Of a stretch of DNA of 10,000 nt, positions 6,413 to 10,000 are shown piece by piece. The notes below the pieces were generated by a model. That model worked only from the letters and a program-made list of their open reading frames with translations, had not been told where the DNA came from and made no database searches. Origin of the DNA: Rheinheimera sp. GTDB lineage: Bacteria > Pseudomonadota > Gammaproteobacteria > Enterobacterales > Alteromonadaceae. Positions within the stretch are counted from its first letter, which is position 1, and each line of letters begins with the position of its first letter. The position numbers were made by a program, and so were the translations under genes. The stretch lies in the NCBI RefSeq assembly GCF_020217005.1, contig NZ_JAIWOI010000165.1, positions 1 to 10,000 of the forward strand, in the 5' to 3' direction.

Positions 6413-7353
6413 CAGGCGCGTAACCCCAGTTCGTCAGGGAACGGCTGCAGATATTGCTGAGCCGCTACATATTGATGCGGGTGCTGAGCTAAATGGTGTC
6501 GCAATAAAGTGAGAGGTGCCAACAAAGGCAAATGCCCCTGACGGTATTTATGGATCAGACCCAGTAGTTCTTGTTTAGCACTGCTACTCAGCATTTTCTT
6601 GAAAAACCCCTGCAAATGCATCAGCACATTGGCTTGCTGCTTACGGGTAGCCTGTTGCTTTAACGCCTGCATTAAATCCACTAAGTAACGTTGTGCCAGT
6701 TCATCTGGTGAAAAAAGCTTTGCCTGAGCCACTAAACGGCCTAATTCACGGTAAGCAGTAGGACTATGGGCCATCACCAGGAATTTATAACGGCTATGAA
6801 AAGCCACTAACTTGCCGACTGTAAAACCCGATTGCAGCATTTGTTGATAGTCATGACAGGCAAAAATCCGTGTGACAAAATTTTCCCTCAAGTTGCTATC
6901 CAACAAACGACCATCCTCTTCAACAGGTAACCAGGGATAGCAGTGCATCAGTTGTTGGGTAAAAACCCCTACTCCAATCTTGCCTAGCTGATGACCATTC
7001 TGATCGTTGACCCTTACCCGTTCCATGCCGCAGCTGGGGGACTTGGCACAGACGATATAACCAGACAACAGCTTTAATTCCGGTAACAGCTTTTGGCTAA
7101 ACTGCAGCATTGCATCGGTATGATCAATACTGCTGTCTTTGCTGTTCACCAGACGGACCTGCTGCTGGGCATTTAATTGCAACCGAATAGCAGGACGGGG
7201 TACACCTAAGCCTATTGCCTGCTCAGGACAAACAGGCACATAAGAAACAAAAGGAGCCAGGGTACTGTTGCAAAAATCTGATGCTTTATGGCCGGCATCA
7301 AATCGTACTTTTTGCCCAAGCACACAAGCACTGACACCGATTTGGATACTCAT
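6412..7353 (-). CDS. ybgA: YbgA-type fusion: DUF523 (TudS-like desulfidase) + DUF1722
   Basis: This 313-residue protein has two domains. Residues 1 to about 165 are DUF523, with GVSACVLGQKVRFDAGHK at 6-23, VCPEQAIGLGVPRP at 41-54, AKSPSCGMERV at 103-113 and VEEDGRLLDSNLRENF at 144-159. Residues about 180-300 are DUF1722, starting with LVAFHSRYKFLVMAHSP and ending near YLQPFPDELGLR. Stand-alone DUF523 proteins include TudS, a [4Fe-4S] enzyme that removes sulfur from thiouracil or 4-thiouridine monophosphate. C10, C42 and C108 sit in the conserved motifs and are candidate cluster ligands. E. coli YbgA has only the DUF1722 part. It is the first gene of the photolyase operon, and its stop touches the phrB start (TGATG). 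The ATG at 7353 has a weak GTGAG upstream. A desulfidase role is inferred from the family and not shown for this fusion. Confidence 0.88.
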   Translation of the reverse strand: MSIQIGVSACVLGQKVRFDAGHKASDFCNSTLAPFVSYVPVCPEQAIGLGVPRPAIRLQLNAQQQVRLVNSKDSSIDHTDAMLQFSQKLLPELKLLSGYIVCAKSPSCGMERVRVNDQNGHQLGKIGVGVFTQQLMHCYPWLPVEEDGRLLDSNLRENFVTRIFACHDYQQMLQSGFTVGKLVAFHSRYKFLVMAHSPTAYRELGRLVAQAKLFSPDELAQRYLVDLMQALKQQATRKQQANVLMHLQGFFKKMLSSSAKQELLGLIHKYRQGHLPLLAPLTLLRHHLAQHPHQYVAAQQYLQPFPDELGLRA

Positions 7354-7391
7354 AATAAAAACTCACAAAAATCACGGAGATGACTAGATTT

Positions 7392-7420
7392 GTTTACAGA
7401 TCAGCAGGTTCATTGGATCA
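7392..7420 (-). promoter_or_regulatory. candidate ECF11 (RpoE/ChrR-type) promoter of the photolyase-lipid operon
   Basis: TGATCC (7420-7415) is followed after 17 bp by GTAAAC (7397-7392). This resembles the promoter form reported for the singlet-oxygen sigma factor of Rhodobacter (TGATCC at -35 and a GTA/TAA-type -10). Transcription would start near 7385, about 32 bases before ATG 7353. No sigma-E or ChrR gene is in the window. The operon content (photolyase, FAD oxidoreductase, DUF1365, CFA-like enzyme) is that of known targets, which raises the likelihood. No comparably good sigma-70 promoter is seen between 7354 and 7480. Confidence 0.5.
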
Positions 7421-7426
7421 CTGCAA

Positions 7427-7457
7427 GCAGAAATTTAGTTAGTCTGATTATTTCTGC
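7427..7457. promoter_or_regulatory. 8-bp dyad upstream of the operon promoter, possible operator
   Basis: GCAGAAAT (7427-7434) and ATTTCTGC (7450-7457) are perfect inverted copies separated by 15 bp, with arm centres 23 bp apart, about two helical turns. The dyad ends 6 bp upstream of the proposed -35 box, where an activator would bind. It could equally be a chance AT-rich dyad; no regulator is identified. Confidence 0.3.
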
Positions 7458-7480
7458 GTGTTAGCTTTGACTCTGAGCAT

Positions 7481-7512
7481 AAAAAACTGCGCCTCATAGG
7501 CGCAGTTTTTTA
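7481..7512 (-). terminator. intrinsic terminator of the S8 protease gene
   Basis: An 8-bp GC-rich stem (ACTGCGCC/GGCGCAGT) with a 5-base loop at 7494-7498 is flanked by A-run and T-run, extending the pairing to 13 bp. It begins 10 bp after the protease stop codon. Because A- and T-runs lie on both sides it would work in either direction, but only minus-strand genes are present. It isolates the photolyase operon from protease transcription. Confidence 0.9.
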
Positions 7513-7521
7513 TCAACACAG

Positions 7522-9102
7522 TTAGTAAGAATAACTAAAAGTAACACCACTAAAGGCTGAGTAGGCATTGATACCTACATGCCAGGTACCGGCCTGAGGA
7601 CTATTGATAGTGCACTGTTCAGAATTGCCGTCTAAATAAGGACGGCAATTATACTGATTGAGCGTGGGCTGGTTGTTGTAGCGGACATATAAATCAGCAT
7701 CGCCTGAGCCACCAGAGATGGTAAAGGTTAAAGTGCTGACCCCAGCAGGTATCACGTAAGATCCTCTGAGCCAGTTGCCGGTGCTGGCCGACAGATTTGG
7801 GAAACTTGCGCCTCCTGTAGGTGGAGTACTACCACCGCCATTACAACCATTAGTGGTCAGATAATCTGTCGCAGCTTTAGCCTGCACTATGCCAAAACCA
7901 AAGGAGTTATCACGGCCTGCTGAGCCTCTGTCCTGAGCAGTTGCGGTCAGGGCACTACGGATTTGTGTTGCAGTACACTGTGGATGATTACTCCAGACCA
8001 GAGCTGCAACTGCGGCCACATGGGGAGACGCCATAGAAGTGCCACTGATACTGTTGTAGCCTCCATTATTCCAGGTCGAATTCACAGCTACGCCAGGTCC
8101 AGCCAGCTCAACTTGGGCATTACGCTGAGAAAAACTGGCTAAATTTCGGCTGGAGTCGACTGCCGCCACTGATATAACGGCGTCATAAGAGGCAGGATAA
8201 GACAAACTGGTATTGCCATCGTTACCCGCCGCTGCCACTAATAACATACCATCAGCATAAAAGTTGTTCATTGCGGTTTGTTCTGTCTGGCTTGCGCTAC
8301 CACCGCCTAAACTCATATTCACCACTTTGGCTCCTGCATCCTGGCACGATTGAATACCTTCAATCAGATCAGAGGCAAAGGTCCAGTTTCCTGAATCATT
8401 AAAGATTTTTACTATATGCACGTCTGCCTGAGCTGAAGGCAAGACCCCTACCACACCATTGTTGTTGTCTAAGGCCACCATAGTGCCTGCTACATGAGTA
8501 CCATGCCCATTCCCATCCGATGACCAGCTACCGTGGCCTGAAAATGCAAAACCACTGACGCCGGCACTAGGAAGATCTGCATGATTTAAGCTGTAGCCTG
8601 TATCAATAATACAAACTTTAGTGTTCGCCGCATTAGTGTCACTGACCAAATTAGCTTGCACCATAGTAATGCCATAAGGCGTGCTCTGAGCCATGGGAGT
8701 GATTACGTCATACAAATAACGTTTTGGATCCGCTTCTATATATTTTACCTGCGGATCAGACAACAAGGCTTTTAACTGACGCGGATTTAACTCTGCGACG
8801 CTGTAATGCGCTGCTTCTATGTGTTTAATAGCTTTAACTTTGTACTTGCGCATCAGGTCATCTGCTTTTTTTGCTGAGAAGAATGCTTTGCCCTTTGCTC
8901 CGCTTTGGAACTGATTAGCCTTGGCTTCTTTATACCTGATGATGTAACGATTGGTACTGTCGTCATTGGGGTCAATAAAAGCAACATCTTCTGCAGTGAC
9001 AATGCCTTGCTCATCAACGGTAGCAGCTACAGCAGCGGCCGCAGAGGATAATGCAAAACAACCAAAAGTTCCCAGTAATAGTACTTTGTTTCTATTGTTC
9101 AT
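7522..9102 (-). CDS. secreted subtilisin-like serine protease (peptidase S8) with I9 propeptide and PPC domain
   Basis: This 526-residue preproenzyme has a signal peptide (MNNRNK, then a hydrophobic stretch to about residue 27, AAAAVAA). Residues about 51-131 are an inhibitor I9 propeptide (YIIRYKEA to VKYIEADPKRYLY). The S8 catalytic domain spans about 142-415: Asp167 in VCIIDTGY, His200 in GNGHGTHVAG, oxyanion Asn294 in AAAGNDG and Ser356 in SGTSMASPHVA. All four are present, so the enzyme should be active. A Gly/Pro-rich linker (421-432) leads to a C-terminal pre-peptidase (PPC) beta domain at about 440-526, with GDADLYVRYN and GTWHVGINAYS. PPC domains are usually cleaved after secretion or help with binding insoluble protein. 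This layout is typical of extracellular alkaline proteases of marine gammaproteobacteria used for nutrient acquisition. AAGG lies 8 to 9 bases upstream of ATG 9102. It is a single-gene unit with its own promoter and terminator. Confidence 0.95.
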   Translation of the reverse strand: MNNRNKVLLLGTFGCFALSSAAAAVAATVDEQGIVTAEDVAFIDPNDDSTNRYIIRYKEAKANQFQSGAKGKAFFSAKKADDLMRKYKVKAIKHIEAAHYSVAELNPRQLKALLSDPQVKYIEADPKRYLYDVITPMAQSTPYGITMVQANLVSDTNAANTKVCIIDTGYSLNHADLPSAGVSGFAFSGHGSWSSDGNGHGTHVAGTMVALDNNNGVVGVLPSAQADVHIVKIFNDSGNWTFASDLIEGIQSCQDAGAKVVNMSLGGGSASQTEQTAMNNFYADGMLLVAAAGNDGNTSLSYPASYDAVISVAAVDSSRNLASFSQRNAQVELAGPGVAVNSTWNNGGYNSISGTSMASPHVAAVAALVWSNHPQCTATQIRSALTATAQDRGSAGRDNSFGFGIVQAKAATDYLTTNGCNGGGSTPPTGGASFPNLSASTGNWLRGSYVIPAGVSTLTFTISGGSGDADLYVRYNNQPTLNQYNCRPYLDGNSEQCTINSPQAGTWHVGINAYSAFSGVTFSYSY

Positions 9103-9196
9103 ATCTGTACCTTGTAAGAGTTTTAAAGTCCATGAGGTGAAGTCGCTTCCTGCGGCTCAAAACTTAGCAAGGCATTCAAATTTCACTTTATATAAA

Positions 9197-9218
9197 AGTT
9201 ATATTTTAGTTATATTTT
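9197..9218 (-). repeat. perfect tandem 11-bp repeat in the protease promoter
   Basis: AAAATATAACT occurs twice in direct succession on the minus strand (9218-9208 and 9207-9197). The period of 11 bp places both copies on the same face of the helix. The second copy contains the proposed -10 box. Confidence 0.75.
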
Positions 9219-9226
9219 CTTTACAA
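9198..9226 (-). promoter_or_regulatory. candidate sigma-70 promoter of the S8 protease gene
   Basis: TTGTAA (9226-9221) and TATAAC (9203-9198) are separated by 17 bp, matching 4/6 and 5/6 consensus bases. The leader would be about 90 bases. The region is strongly AT-rich. It contains a perfect tandem 11-mer AAAATATAACT (9218-9197) and the palindrome TTTATATAAA (9187-9196) just downstream, either of which could be part of a regulatory site. Confidence 0.5.
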
Positions 9227-9279
9227 CCGATTAAATAATGTAATCCTGGGCAATTCGTGAAACACTATTGTCGCTGCTG

Positions 9280-9304
9280 AATAGCCGGACATGCTCCAGC
9301 TATT
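9280..9304 (-). other. 10-bp hairpin between ihfA terminator and protease promoter
   Basis: AATAGCTGGA (9304-9295) can pair with TCCGGCTATT (9289-9280) around a GCATG loop. As RNA from the minus strand all ten pairs form, with one U-G; from the plus strand one position is an A/C mismatch. No T-run follows, so it is not a typical terminator. It could be a 3' trailer structure of pheT-ihfA readthrough or a protein-binding dyad. Confidence 0.45.
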
Positions 9305-9312
9305 TAGTCCAT

Positions 9313-9346
9313 AAAAAAAGGAGCGTCCTGACGGAACACTCCTTTT
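9313..9346 (-). terminator. intrinsic terminator after ihfA
   Basis: AAAAGGAGTGTTC and GGACGCTCCTTTT pair around a CGTCA loop, with two G-U pairs, and a run of seven T follows (9319-9313 on the minus strand). It lies about 20 bp after the ihfA stop and closes the pheT-ihfA unit. Confidence 0.88.
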
Positions 9347-9364
9347 CTACAACACGAAGAGACA

Positions 9365-9661
9365 TTACTTCTTGGCTGTGCCTACTTCGACTCTGCTTTT
9401 CAACTTCTGACCCGGTCTGAACGTCACCACACAACGGGCAGAGATTGGAATATCTTCGCCTGTTTTTGGGTTACGGCCTGGTCGCTGGTTTTTCACGCGC
9501 AGGTCGAAATTACCAAAACCTGACAGTTTTACCTGGTCGCCTGCTTCCAAAGCAATGCGGATCTCTTCAAAAAAAGATTCGACTATTAATTTTGCATCGC
9601 GCTTGCTGATGCCAAACTTGGTAAATAAACGTTCTGCTAAATCGGCTTTGGTAAGCGCCAT
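9365..9661 (-). CDS. ihfA: integration host factor subunit alpha
   Basis: This 98-residue DNA-bending protein pairs with IhfB to form the IHF heterodimer, which acts in nucleoid structure, recombination and regulation, including at sigma-54 promoters. The sequence is very close to E. coli Ihf[14 protein letters not shown] opens the helical dimer region, FGISKRDAK and FFEEIR follow, and [28 protein letters not shown] and [15 protein letters not shown] make up the beta arms; the conserved arm-tip proline is in [10 protein letters not shown]. Length is as usual. The start lies 2 bp after the pheT stop, with GAGGG about 8 bases upstream. The pheT-ihfA arrangement is the standard gammaproteobacterial one, in which ihfA is read from upstream phe promoters. 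A strong terminator follows. Confidence 0.98.
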   Translation of the reverse strand: MALTKADLAERLFTKFGISKRDAKLIVESFFEEIRIALEAGDQVKLSGFGNFDLRVKNQRPGRNPKTGEDIPISARCVVTFRPGQKLKSRVEVGTAKK

Positions 9662-9663
9662 TC

Positions 9664-10000
9664 TTAATCCCTCAACGTTGCGTTGAACTCTTTGCTCAGC
9701 GCCTCGACCACAGAAGAGATAACCTGTTGGATATCTTTATCTTCAAGCGTCCGCGCCTTGTCCTGCAAGGTTAAAGCTATTGCCAATGACTTGTGGCCTT
9801 CAGCAACACCCTGCCCTGTGTAGACGTCAAACAATTTTAGGTCAACTAATTGATTTCCGCCAACTTTTCTAATAGTAGCAAGTATATCTGAAAAACGCAC
9901 ATCAGATTTCACAACAATAGCTAAATCGCGACGGTTTGCAGGATATTTTGAAGTTTCCTGAGCTAAAACAATGTGTTTATCACCAAATGCTTCAAGCTCT
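9664..10000 (-). CDS. pheT: phenylalanyl-tRNA synthetase beta subunit, C-terminal end (partial)
   Basis: The frame enters from the right edge and ends with TAA at 9664, giving about 111 residues of the C-terminus. [22 protein letters not shown] and a ferredoxin-fold anticodon-binding (FDX-ACB) domain with [39 protein letters not shown] and a final [13 protein letters not shown] match PheT ends closely. PheT is the large, tRNA-contacting subunit of the alpha2-beta2 enzyme that charges tRNA-Phe. The GTG at 9912 is an internal valine codon and not a start, because the homology continues upstream without a break. The stop is 2 bp before ihfA. Confidence 0.97.
   Translation of the reverse strand, partial: ELEAFGDKHIVLAQETSKYPANRRDLAIVVKSDVRFSDILATIRKVGGNQLVDLKLFDVYTGQGVAEGHKSLAIALTLQDKARTLEDKDIQQVISSVVEALSKEFNATLRD

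Noticed and set aside
8951..9238. 95-residue plus-strand frame over the protease start and promoter
   Set aside because: It is antisense to the signal peptide region and spans the AT-rich promoter; the translation shows no domain.
9664..9912. Separate 82-residue gene starting with GTG at 9912
   Set aside because: It is the C-terminal end of PheT; homology continues in frame to the right edge.

Overview
The window looks like chromosomal DNA of a marine or freshwater gammaproteobacterium, most likely the Rheinheimera/Alteromonadales neighbourhood. This rests on the pheT-ihfA pair, a near-canonical gammaproteobacterial IHF-alpha, a secreted subtilase with a PPC tail, and a moderate-GC photolyase cluster. 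No plasmid, phage or transposase gene is seen. All supported genes lie on the minus strand, so transcription runs from right to left.

Right end (9313-10000): the last part of pheT, then ihfA 2 bp behind it, closed by a strong intrinsic terminator. Next (7481-9226): a monocistronic secreted S8 protease with its own AT-rich promoter and a strong terminator just after the stop codon.

Centre (1025-7420): a six-gene cluster in the order DUF523-DUF1722 protein (YbgA type), photolyase phrB, NTF2/SnoaL-like protein, FAD-dependent oxidoreductase, DUF1365 protein, cyclopropane-fatty-acid-synthase-like methyltransferase. Most genes touch or overlap by a few bases, so it reads as one operon. Similar gene sets are known as targets of ECF sigma-E/ChrR or of MerR-type photosensors in the singlet-oxygen and light response. 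A good match to the ECF11-type promoter (TGATCC, 17 bp, GTAAAC) sits about 62 bp before the first start codon. The likely combined job is protection from light: DNA repair by PhrB, possible thio-base or other sulfur chemistry by the DUF523 domain, and membrane lipid modification by the FAD/DUF1365/methyltransferase trio.

The least ordinary sequence is a tandem 125-bp repeat at 4275-4524 inside this operon. Each copy contains a 104-bp imperfect palindrome with 14-bp terminal inverted repeats. The repeat supplies the stop codon of the upstream gene and the ribosome binding site of the downstream gene.

Left end (1-1017): the N-terminal part of a two-GAF-domain signalling protein, cut by the window edge, with its own candidate promoter in the 65-bp gap after the operon.
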